A DNA stretch of 9,465 nt, from the NCBI GenBank assembly GCA_003173915.1, contig PPGL01000084.1:1-9465 (forward strand), in the 5' to 3' direction. The DNA is from Candidatus Levyibacteriota bacterium. Lineage in GTDB: Bacteria > Patescibacteria > Microgenomatia > Levybacterales > UBA12049. Under the pieces are notes generated by a model that made no database searches, was not told the DNA's origin, and saw only the letters and a program-made list of their open reading frames with translations. The position numbers were made by a program, and so were the translations under genes. The number at the start of each line of letters is the position of its first letter. Within the stretch, counting starts at the first letter, position 1. Positions 1 through 5,078 of the stretch are shown here, piece by piece.

Positions 1-213
1 TGTCGACAAATGGGAGGTCCATGTGATGCTTCAATTAGTGGAAATACCGCAGAAGAGATGCTGAATAATGCGAAAGAGCATATCCATAGCGTGGATGACG
101 AAGGGCACAAAAAGGTCATCGCCATGATGCAGGAAATGCAAAAAAATCCAGAAGCAAGCAAAGAATGGAATGATAAATTCCAAAAAGATTTTGCTGCTCT
201 TGCGGAAAAATAG
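1..213 (+). CDS. DUF1059-family small protein, 5'-truncated by the window edge
   Basis: The reading frame is open from base 1, where it reads C-R-Q-M-G-G-P-C-D, so the methionine at base 10 is internal and the real start lies upstream. The C-R-Q-M-G-G-P-C-D opening followed by an I-S-G-N-T-A-E-E-M stretch is the signature of the DUF1059 family: short cytosolic proteins of about 60-90 residues with a conserved cysteine pair near the N-terminus and an amphipathic helix carrying a histidine (here K-E-H-I-H). The C-terminal half is a charged helical tail. The molecular function of DUF1059 is not established, and the cysteine/histidine pattern only hints at metal or redox chemistry. The gene ends 17 bp before a strong hairpin terminator and converges with the VOC gene. 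Family assignment is fairly secure from the motif; function is unknown. Confidence 0.8.
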   Translation, partial: CRQMGGPCDASISGNTAEEMLNNAKEHIHSVDDEGHKKVIAMMQEMQKNPEASKEWNDKFQKDFAALAEK

Positions 214-230
214 AATTACTTTTTTAGCAT

Positions 231-259
231 AAAAGCCTCATTTCTTGAGGCTTTTATTG
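231..259 (+). terminator. Intrinsic terminator, probably bidirectional
   Basis: A perfect 10-bp stem (231-240 AAAAGCCTCA with 246-255 TGAGGCTTTT) closes a 5-nt loop and runs into a T-rich flank. It sits 17 bp after the DUF1059 stop. The opposite strand has the same A-stem-T layout, so it can also end transcripts of the convergent VOC gene, whose stop is about 95 bp away. Confidence 0.85.
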
Positions 260-350
260 TTGTAAAGAAATATTTTGTTGTATCATTAGTTCAAAATTCA
301 TCAACAATGTCTTGTGGAGATCAATAAGTTATTAAAATCTCTTAAAAATT

Positions 351-773
351 TTATCCTCTTGGAGTGGGTTGAAGCATGCCTACGTGATTACCTTCTGAGT
401 CTTCAAAGGAGATGTAACGACCAACTCCTGGAATATCATCAATTTTCCCAGGACCAGTTGCTCCACCAAGTATCTTACCTCCAGATTCCTCTACTTTTTT
501 CATTGCCTTTTCCAAGTTATCAACAGAAATCACTAAGTGTGGAATATTAAAGCCTTCTTTTTTTTGATAATCAAAAAAACCGCCATTGATTGCTCCCGGT
601 GTTTTTGGCATCCTATTTTCATCTGTTTCGGTGGTTTGAGCTATGAGGTAATTCCCCATCTCTGCTCCGAGTTGATGCATCTGCCAACCAAAAACTTTGG
701 AATAAAAATCAGATACTCTTTTTTTATCTTTAGCTGGCATTTCAAAATGTACAACGGGGCTCATCTTTGACAC
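351..773 (-). CDS. VOC-superfamily (glyoxalase/bleomycin-resistance fold) protein
   Basis: A 140-residue protein of the vicinal-oxygen-chelate superfamily, close to the COG3324 lactoylglutathione-lyase-like group. The first half has V-V-H-F-E-M (H9) and F-Y-S-K-V-F-G-W (residues 23-30). The second half has I-P-H-L-V-I-S-V (H79), an A-x-x-K-V-E-E-S-G-G helix, and F-E-D-S-E-G-N-H-V-G-M-L-Q (123-135), which are the two beta-alpha-beta-beta-beta modules of the fold. H9 and H79 are candidate metal ligands. The terminal ligand position is Q135 rather than the glutamate of glyoxalase I, so genuine glyoxalase activity should not be assumed. I chose the GTG at 773 over the ATG at 764 because a TGC-CATAAT extended -10 ends 6 nt before it and there is no Shine-Dalgarno for either. 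Transcribed alone, divergent from the DMT transporter. Substrate cannot be predicted. Confidence 0.88.
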   Translation of the reverse strand: MSKMSPVVHFEMPAKDKKRVSDFYSKVFGWQMHQLGAEMGNYLIAQTTETDENRMPKTPGAINGGFFDYQKKEGFNIPHLVISVDNLEKAMKKVEESGGKILGGATGPGKIDDIPGVGRYISFEDSEGNHVGMLQPTPRG

Positions 774-779
774 AAAATT

Positions 780-807
780 ATTATGGCAGATAAATCCTAA
801 AAATCAA
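780..807 (-). promoter_or_regulatory. Promoter of the VOC gene (leaderless arrangement)
   Basis: On the minus strand, TTGATT (802-807) and CATAAT (780-785) are 16 bp apart with an extended TGC just before the -10. Only 6 nt separate the -10 from the GTG at 773, so the start site should fall at or next to the start codon. Confidence 0.55.
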
Positions 808-904
808 TAAGTAGGAAAAAACAAATTGTGCATAAAAAAACTCCTAGAACGTCAATAAATCCTACCTTTTATTAGTATACCTTCTGTACGATGTAATAAC
901 TATT

Positions 905-913
905 TGCTATGCT
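905..913 (+). promoter_or_regulatory. Extended -10 of the DMT transporter gene
   Basis: TGC-TATGCT (905-913) ends 8 nt before the GTG at 922. No good -35 is seen 16-18 bp upstream, as expected when a TGn extension is used. No Shine-Dalgarno precedes the GTG, so transcription probably begins at or just before the start codon. Confidence 0.5.
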
Positions 914-921
914 TTTAGTTA

Positions 922-1884
922 GTGAAATTATTATCTTATTTTAATAAGCAAAGGACTGAGAAAGAAAAAGGTATTATTGCTCTTGTTCTTTTAGCCCCAA
1001 TTTTCCCAATAACAAGTTTATTCTCTCGTTTTTTATCCACAGATTTTACTTTACTTCAACAGACATACTTAAAAGTATTATTTGCATTTATCGTTAGCTT
1101 AATAGTTTTTTACAAAAAAACAGATTTTAATAAATTACAACAAATTAGCTTGAAAGAATGGGGAGTCGTATTTTTTAGAGCTACTTCTTTATATTTGGTA
1201 GGTGTTGGTTTATTAACTGAAGCAATCATCTTAACTAAATTTAGCAATGTCTCATTTATTGCTGCGTTTCCAGTAACTGCTGTTTACGGCTTTATTTTCT
1301 TTAGAGAAAAACTAACAAAAGGTAAGTTATTTTTTGTGCTTCTCGGATTTTTAGGAGTTATTCTTGTTGCGGTTCAGGATTACTCTCATTTATTTTCCTG
1401 GGGACTTGGTGAAGTACTTGCTTTAGTGGGGACACTATCATTTTCGTTAAGTTTTGTAGCAAGAAAATGGCAATCTAATTTGCTAAACGATTTCGAAATA
1501 ACAGAAGTAACACTTTTTGCTTCAACTATTGTTATTTTTCTTTGTTCTTTAATATTTGGAGAAGGATTACCTATCAATGGATGGCATATTAATTCATCAT
1601 TAGCGTTGTTTGCAGTTGGAGTTTTTACTGTACTAAATGTTCTCTTGAGTAATTACGGGTTTAAGCGAGTTGCAGCAGTAGTTGGGAATAATCTACTTCC
1701 TCTTGAAACTGTTTTTGCCATTATATTTGGATTTTCGTTTTATAAGGAGGTTCCACAACTGAAAGACATCATCGGTGGGATAATTGTTTTATTTAGTGCT
1801 ATTGGCATGAACTTGCTTGAGTCAACGACAAACTATTTCCCAGGAGGCATCCTAAAAAAACTTACTATATTTGAAGAAGCATAA
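922..1884 (+). CDS. EamA/DMT-superfamily 10-TM transporter
   Basis: A 320-residue integral membrane protein with about ten hydrophobic segments (roughly 17-35, 43-63, 80-99, 106-126, 135-152, 160-180, 195-213, 225-244, 250-271, 281-299). This is the duplicated 5+5 EamA layout of the drug/metabolite transporter superfamily. Typical features are a charged residue after TM4 (F-F-R-E-K, 126-130), the matching Y-K-E-V after TM9 (274-277), and the L-L-P-L-E segment (258-262) entering TM9. The family exports or exchanges small metabolites such as amino acids, nucleotides or osmolytes; the substrate here cannot be told. It starts with GTG at 922, placed just after an extended -10 element and without a Shine-Dalgarno. 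Transcribed as a single gene, divergent from the VOC gene. A hydrophilic tail of about 20 residues follows the last TM segment. Confidence 0.88.
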   Translation: MKLLSYFNKQRTEKEKGIIALVLLAPIFPITSLFSRFLSTDFTLLQQTYLKVLFAFIVSLIVFYKKTDFNKLQQISLKEWGVVFFRATSLYLVGVGLLTEAIILTKFSNVSFIAAFPVTAVYGFIFFREKLTKGKLFFVLLGFLGVILVAVQDYSHLFSWGLGEVLALVGTLSFSLSFVARKWQSNLLNDFEITEVTLFASTIVIFLCSLIFGEGLPINGWHINSSLALFAVGVFTVLNVLLSNYGFKRVAAVVGNNLLPLETVFAIIFGFSFYKEVPQLKDIIGGIIVLFSAIGMNLLESTTNYFPGGILKKLTIFEEA

Positions 1885-1920
1885 AGTGGTTGTAAGAACA
1901 CCTGTCTGAGGGTCTGCAGG

Positions 1921-1937
1921 GAGACAAGTAGTGTCTC
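1921..1937 (+). repeat. Perfect 6-bp hairpin downstream of the DMT gene
   Basis: GAGACA (1921-1926) pairs with TGTCTC (1932-1937) over a 5-nt loop, 36 nt past the transporter stop, in a patch richer in G+C than its surroundings. A second weaker pairing (CCTG near 1902 with CAGG near 1917) lies just before it. No T-tract follows, so it is not a classical intrinsic terminator; it could protect the 3' end of the mRNA or be Rho-related. Confidence 0.4.
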
Positions 1938-1958
1938 AAGCTCAATGTCCTATAGCAA

Positions 1959-1987
1959 TTGACTTTTATTTTCCAATATGGTATACT
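1959..1987 (+). promoter_or_regulatory. Near-consensus sigma70-type promoter
   Basis: TTGACT (1959-1964), a 17-bp spacer, and TATACT (1982-1987) preceded by the extended TGG (1979-1981). By -35, spacing, -10 and extension together this is the best promoter in the window. The expected start site is near 1994, about 170 nt before the helicase ATG, so it must make either a long 5' leader or a separate small RNA. Confidence 0.75.
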
Positions 1988-1993
1988 GGTTAA

Positions 1994-2142
1994 AATAGAG
2001 CAGGTTAAAAGAATATATCTGCTTAATAAGTACAGCTAAAATTAGATAAGTTAAAGATAATAATCAGTACACATTTTTTGAAAATTCGTATCTTTTCCCC
2101 TAAACAAAAGTCTGCTACTTCTTCTTAAGCAGGTTTATTTTT
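1994..2142 (+). ncRNA. Candidate structured leader or small RNA upstream of the helicase gene
   Basis: Transcription from the 1959-1987 promoter would begin here. Four short complementary blocks lie in the transcript: AGCAG (1999-2003), CTGCTTAATAAG (2019-2030), CTGCT (2112-2116) and CTTCTTAAGCAG (2121-2132). The second and fourth pair at 11 of 12 positions, closing a domain of about 114 nt. The first and second, or the third and fourth, can instead form local hairpins. The fourth block is followed at once by GTTTATTTTTTT, like a terminator tail. This arrangement suggests either a terminated small RNA of about 145 nt or an attenuator in the helicase leader. I recognise no known riboswitch family, and the stems are AT-rich, so the call is tentative. 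Confidence 0.35.
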
Positions 2143-2143
2143 T
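2112..2143 (+). terminator. Weak terminator or attenuator candidate
   Basis: CTGCT (2112-2116) can pair with AGCAG (2128-2132) over an 11-nt loop, followed by GTTTATTTTTTT. With only five base pairs the local hairpin is weak, but the longer pairing of 2121-2132 with 2019-2030 would make a better stem against the same T-tract. It lies 20-50 nt before the helicase start. Confidence 0.35.
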
Positions 2144-2151
2144 TAAAACTC

Positions 2152-2157
2152 TATTAA
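2152..2157 (+). promoter_or_regulatory. Possible proximal -10 of the helicase gene
   Basis: TATTAA ends 7 nt before the ATG at 2165, the same spacing as the -10 elements of other genes here. There is no good -35 or TGn extension, so it is weaker than the promoter at 1959-1987; the helicase may have both a leadered and a leaderless transcript. Confidence 0.3.
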
Positions 2158-2164
2158 CAGTTAT

Positions 2165-3373
2165 ATGACACGCGTATTTAAACTACATTACAAAAAAAGA
2201 AATGATAGGTTTCATCACGGGAAAAAACAACAAAGGCAGCATCCCCGTCTGCCTGGTCGAGAAATGATTGAGGCAATTCATGCAATGCAGCTTTTAAAAA
2301 AAGATCAACCAGTGGTGCAATTGCCGGAATACGTAAACAAATACTCATCATTTGATGAGTTTGCAATTGAGGAGTCGCTCAAGAAAAATATTGCCTATAA
2401 AGGCTATACAAAACCCACTCCTATTCAAGACCAGGCTATTCCTCTTATTCTCGATGGAAAAGATGTTATTGGAATAGCAAATACAGGTACAGGGAAAACT
2501 GCTGCTTTTTTGATTCCTTTACTGAATAAAATTTTGCTTAATATGTCTAAAAAAGTTTGTATTCTTGCTCCAACGCGAGAACTCGCAGTACAAATTCAGG
2601 ACGAATTAAAAATATTTTCTCATGGTTTAGGAATTACTTCTGCTCTATGCATTGGAGGAGCAAATATCAAGATGCAAAAAATTGTACTTCGGCAACATCC
2701 AAATTTTGTTATTGGCACTCCAGGAAGAATTAAGGATTTGACTCGCGAAAAAAGTTTGGACCTTTCGCAATTTACAGATGTTGTTTTGGATGAAGCAGAT
2801 AGAATGGTTGATATTGGATTTATTCACGATATTCGATATTTTATTTCCCTTCTTCCCAAAAATAGACAATCATTATTTTTTTCTGCAACTATTTCTGGAA
2901 AAGTAAAAGAAATTCTTCATGAGTTTATTCATGATGGAGTAACTGTTTCTGTCAAACAAAATGACACTGCAGAATCAGTTGAGCAAAATCTTATTCACCT
3001 TAATGGAATGAAAAAAATTGATAAGTTGCATGATTTACTTATTCAGAAAGGATTTGAAAAAGTTCTTATTTTTGGGCGGACAAAATGGGGTGTGCAAAAA
3101 TTAACAGAAGAGTTACAAAAACGTGGATTTAAAGCAGGCGCAATACACGGGAATAAAAGTCAAAATCAAAGGCAGAGAGTTTTGGAACAATTTAAGAAAA
3201 ATGAGATTAGTATTTTACTTGCGACAGATGTTGCTTCAAGAGGGCTAGATATTCCCGATGTAACGCACGTAATTAACTACGAAATGCCGGAATCTTTTGA
3301 TGACTATATTCATCGAATTGGGCGTACTGGTAGAGCAAATAAAAGAGGCATTGCATTAACATTTGTAAATTGA
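2165..3373 (+). CDS. DEAD-box ATP-dependent RNA helicase, RhlE-like
   Basis: A 402-residue superfamily-2 RNA helicase that unwinds short RNA duplexes using ATP, usually in ribosome assembly or cold-stress RNA handling. All core motifs are intact: Q motif G-Y-T-K-P-T-P-I-Q (80-88), motif I A-N-T-G-T-G-K-T (105-112), Ia P-T-R-E-L-A (136-141), Ib T-P-G-R (185-188), II D-E-A-D (209-212), III S-A-T (240-242), IV V-L-I-F-G-R (300-305), V A-T-D-V-A-S-R-G-L-D (353-362) and VI H-R-I-G-R-T-G-R (383-390). The first 30 residues form a basic, H/K/R/Q-rich extension, probably RNA-binding. The protein stops 12 residues after motif VI, without the basic C-terminal tail of many RhlE/CsdA proteins. The ATG at 2165 has no Shine-Dalgarno. 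The upstream promoter and leader are described separately; cold-induced leader control is known for some bacterial DEAD-box genes and is only a hypothesis here. Confidence 0.95.
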   Translation: MTRVFKLHYKKRNDRFHHGKKQQRQHPRLPGREMIEAIHAMQLLKKDQPVVQLPEYVNKYSSFDEFAIEESLKKNIAYKGYTKPTPIQDQAIPLILDGKDVIGIANTGTGKTAAFLIPLLNKILLNMSKKVCILAPTRELAVQIQDELKIFSHGLGITSALCIGGANIKMQKIVLRQHPNFVIGTPGRIKDLTREKSLDLSQFTDVVLDEADRMVDIGFIHDIRYFISLLPKNRQSLFFSATISGKVKEILHEFIHDGVTVSVKQNDTAESVEQNLIHLNGMKKIDKLHDLLIQKGFEKVLIFGRTKWGVQKLTEELQKRGFKAGAIHGNKSQNQRQRVLEQFKKNEISILLATDVASRGLDIPDVTHVINYEMPESFDDYIHRIGRTGRANKRGIALTFVN

Positions 3374-3397
3374 CTTTATTCAATGTTAAGCCATTTG

Positions 3398-3414
3398 ACT
3401 ATAAAAATAGTTTT
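3398..3414 (+). terminator. Weak hairpin after the helicase gene
   Basis: ACTAT (3398-3402) pairs with ATAGT (3407-3411) over an AAAA loop and continues into TTT, 25 bp after the helicase stop. The stem has only one G-C pair, so termination would be inefficient; it may act together with the palindrome at 3441-3459. Confidence 0.25.
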
Positions 3415-3440
3415 ACTCTTCTTGACTTTGGTATTTATTT

Positions 3441-3459
3441 CGTAAGTAAGTTAGTTACG
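3441..3459. repeat. Imperfect palindrome between convergent genes
   Basis: CGTAAGTAA (3441-3449) and TTAGTTACG (3451-3459) are complementary except for one G-G mismatch, around a single central base. It lies 1 bp beyond the stop of the small minus-strand gene. Its position between convergent genes fits a bidirectional terminator or mRNA 3'-end hairpin, although there is no clear T-tract. Confidence 0.35.
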
Positions 3460-3460
3460 C

Positions 3461-3718
3461 TCAAGAAAGAGCACTTTGGATGTCATTTTTTAATTTATTC
3501 TTTGCTTTGTCAATATGCTCCTCAATACTTTTATTTAAGTCTTGTAAAGAAATATCTGCATTAGCGGTGTTATACTTTACCTCCCCTTTTAGAATTTCCA
3601 TGTCTCCTTTTGCATGATGACCTGCCGCTTTTAGCAGTTCTCCTTTTAGCTCATCCAAATCTCCTTCAAGCATTTGTTGTAAATCTTCATGAATCTTTTT
3701 GTTATAACTATCCATCAT
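3461..3718 (-). CDS. Small charged helical protein of unknown function
   Basis: An 85-residue (or 84, if the second ATG at 3715 is used) protein that I do not recognise. It is nearly all predicted helix, with many K/E/D/L residues, no cysteine, no proline and no membrane segment. The N-terminal half contains two matched segments, D-E-L-K-G-E-L (22-28) and M-E-I-L-K-G-E-V (40-47), and the C-terminal part is a coiled-coil-like stretch (about 58-80). Such composition is seen in small coiled-coil, stress-related or scaffold proteins, but this is only resemblance. Translation is well supported: AAGGAGGTG is centred 6-9 nt before the tandem ATGs, the best ribosome-binding site in the window. A 10-bp-arm inverted repeat lies just upstream, so expression may be controlled by a dimeric repressor. 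It converges with the helicase and diverges from the binding-protein gene. Confidence 0.75.
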   Translation of the reverse strand: MMDSYNKKIHEDLQQMLEGDLDELKGELLKAAGHHAKGDMEILKGEVKYNTANADISLQDLNKSIEEHIDKAKNKLKNDIQSALS

Positions 3719-3722
3719 AATT

Positions 3723-3732
3723 CACCTCCTTA
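3723..3732 (-). promoter_or_regulatory. Perfect Shine-Dalgarno of the small helical gene
   Basis: On the minus strand this reads ATAAGGAGGTG. The AGGAGG core (3725-3730) is 6 nt from the ATG at 3718 and 9 nt from the ATG at 3715. It contrasts with most genes in the window, which have no Shine-Dalgarno. Confidence 0.85.
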
Positions 3733-3744
3733 TCAATCCATTTA

Positions 3745-3767
3745 TTATTGTATTGAAAATACAATAA
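3745..3767. promoter_or_regulatory. Inverted repeat, candidate operator of the small helical gene
   Basis: TTATTGTATT (3745-3754) and AATACAATAA (3758-3767) are perfectly complementary around a GAA centre. The element lies 27 bp upstream of the small gene's start and covers the TACAAT that could serve as its -10. The 23-bp symmetric shape suits a dimeric helix-turn-helix repressor. It could instead form a hairpin in the 5' leader if transcription begins further upstream. Confidence 0.5.
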
Positions 3768-3870
3768 AGGAGCAGAAAAATTAAGAAATACTGTTGTAAT
3801 AAAAATGTTATGCTTTTCTTTAAAAACAACATCACTATAAAACTACTACCAGTACGTATTAACTTATCTA

Positions 3871-3900
3871 TTGACATGGTTTATTTTATAGACCTATTAT
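3871..3900 (+). promoter_or_regulatory. Consensus promoter of the binding-protein/receptor unit
   Basis: TTGACA (3871-3876), an 18-bp spacer and TATTAT (3895-3900). The -10 ends 7 nt before the ATG at 3908, so the mRNA should start at or beside the start codon. A second extended -10 look-alike, TGT-TATGCT (3806-3814), lies about 90 bp further upstream without a -35 at suitable distance. Confidence 0.72.
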
Positions 3901-3907
3901 AGAATTA

Positions 3908-5017
3908 ATGGATAATGCTCAGCCAGAAAATGTAACTTCAAGTACTCATCCTAATAATTACGCCAAGCAAAATATTGGAATGAAAGTTTGGGCTTTTTCT
4001 GCTTCACTACTTTTAGCTATAGCAATTGCTATAATAATTACTCATCAATATGTACTTTCTAAGTGGACTCTTTCAAACCCATCAACAATAGGTAAGCTAT
4101 GTACAGGGGTGAATGTAGTTTTCTTCCCAGGCGGTACACCACAAGATTCTTTCGCAAGCGTTGTGTATAATGGCGCAAAGCAGGCACAAAGTGATCTAGG
4201 CGCTAACGTTTCCTATGTTTGGTCAGGTTGGGATGCAAATAAAATGGTCTCTCAATTTATTGATGCTGTTTCTGCTCATCCTGATGCTATTGCCATGATG
4301 GGACATCCAGGATCACAAGCACTTAGTCCCCTCATTGATGAGGCTGAAAGAAAAGGCATTATCGTAACCCTACAGAATGTAGATATTCCAGATATTAGGA
4401 CAAATTATACCAATCAAGGATTTGGTTATGTTGGACAAAATCTGTATAATTCTGGACTACTTGTAGCAAATGGTGTATTACGTAAATATACACCAAAGGC
4501 TGGAACAGAAGCTATCGTATTTGGCGTAAATCCCAATACAGAACCAAGCAGACACGTCAGAACTCAAGGTATTGTTGACGGACTTACGAAAGGTAACTTA
4601 GTTGTTCATGAAATAGCTATGCCCACTGATGTTGAAGATAATGCTAACTCTCCTGCAGTAGAAAAATTTATTTCTGATGCATTAACAAAATATCCCAATG
4701 TAAAAATTATTATTATTGATCACGGTCAGGTAACAAGTTCTTCGCCCGCAATTCTTAAAAAATTAGGCAAAAAGCCTGGAGAATATATTGTTGCAGGCTT
4801 TGATCTTTCAGCAAATACAGTTGAGGGAATAAAAAATGGATATATAAGTCTTATTCAGGATCAACAACCATATTTGCAGGGGTATTTACCTGTACTGCAA
4901 GCATGCTTGACTAAGAAATATGGCTTTGCTGGTTTATATGTTAATACCGGAGTAGGACTAGTCGATAATTCTAACGTAAATCAAATTGAAGGTTTGGCTC
5001 AACAACAAATAAGGTAA
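3908..5017 (+). CDS. Membrane-anchored periplasmic-binding-protein-like ligand receptor (RbsB-type, Peripla_BP_4)
   Basis: A 369-residue protein of the type-1 periplasmic-binding-protein fold, related to sugar-binding subunits of the RbsB/LsrB group. Residues 1-26 are polar and cytoplasmic, 27-49 form one hydrophobic helix, and about 65-369 form the exported two-lobe domain. There is no lipobox, so the helix is an uncleaved anchor. Family features are V-V-F-F-P-G-G-T-P-Q-D-S-F (70-82), the first-lobe M-M-G-H-P-G-S-Q-A-L-S segment (130-140), V-A-G-F-D (295-299) and D-Q-Q-P-Y-L-Q-G-Y (318-326), the last typical of RbsB-like ligand and hinge regions. Only two cysteines occur (C65, C333), both outside the membrane. 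No permease or ATPase gene is nearby. The neighbour 61 bp downstream is a transmembrane receptor, so ligand sensing is more likely than uptake. The ligand is probably a sugar or similar small molecule, but this is not shown. Confidence 0.88.
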   Translation: MDNAQPENVTSSTHPNNYAKQNIGMKVWAFSASLLLAIAIAIIITHQYVLSKWTLSNPSTIGKLCTGVNVVFFPGGTPQDSFASVVYNGAKQAQSDLGANVSYVWSGWDANKMVSQFIDAVSAHPDAIAMMGHPGSQALSPLIDEAERKGIIVTLQNVDIPDIRTNYTNQGFGYVGQNLYNSGLLVANGVLRKYTPKAGTEAIVFGVNPNTEPSRHVRTQGIVDGLTKGNLVVHEIAMPTDVEDNANSPAVEKFISDALTKYPNVKIIIIDHGQVTSSSPAILKKLGKKPGEYIVAGFDLSANTVEGIKNGYISLIQDQQPYLQGYLPVLQACLTKKYGFAGLYVNTGVGLVDNSNVNQIEGLAQQQIR

Positions 5018-5059
5018 TTAAATATTTATTTTCAATTTTCGTTACTAGAAATAAATTTT

Positions 5060-5068
5060 TGTTAGTTA
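5060..5068 (+). promoter_or_regulatory. Possible internal extended -10 before the receptor gene
   Basis: TGT-TAGTTA (5060-5068) ends 10 nt before the ATG at 5079. There is no Shine-Dalgarno in the 61-bp gap, so the receptor may be expressed from its own near-leaderless transcript besides read-through from 3871-3900. The -10 is a poor match and the call is weak. Confidence 0.25.
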
Positions 5069-5078
5069 AAACAAATGA

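Larger units (their letters stand above)
774..921. other. Divergent intergenic region with a 10-bp direct repeat
   Basis: This gap carries the outward-facing promoters of the VOC and DMT genes. The decamer ATAAATCCTA occurs at 790-799 and 855-864, and TCAATAA recurs beside both copies (804-810 and 852-858). The repeat could be a shared regulator site, but with such AT-rich sequence chance is a real alternative. Confidence 0.3.

Noticed and set aside
314..770. Plus-strand ORFs of 78 and 77 codons at 314-550 and 537-770
   Set aside because: They are antisense to the well-supported VOC gene, have low-complexity hydrophobic translations, and match no family I know.
3370..3564. Plus-strand 64-codon ORF overlapping the helicase stop
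   Set aside because: It largely overlaps the small minus-strand gene with the perfect Shine-Dalgarno, and its translation is F/Y/L-rich without domain features.
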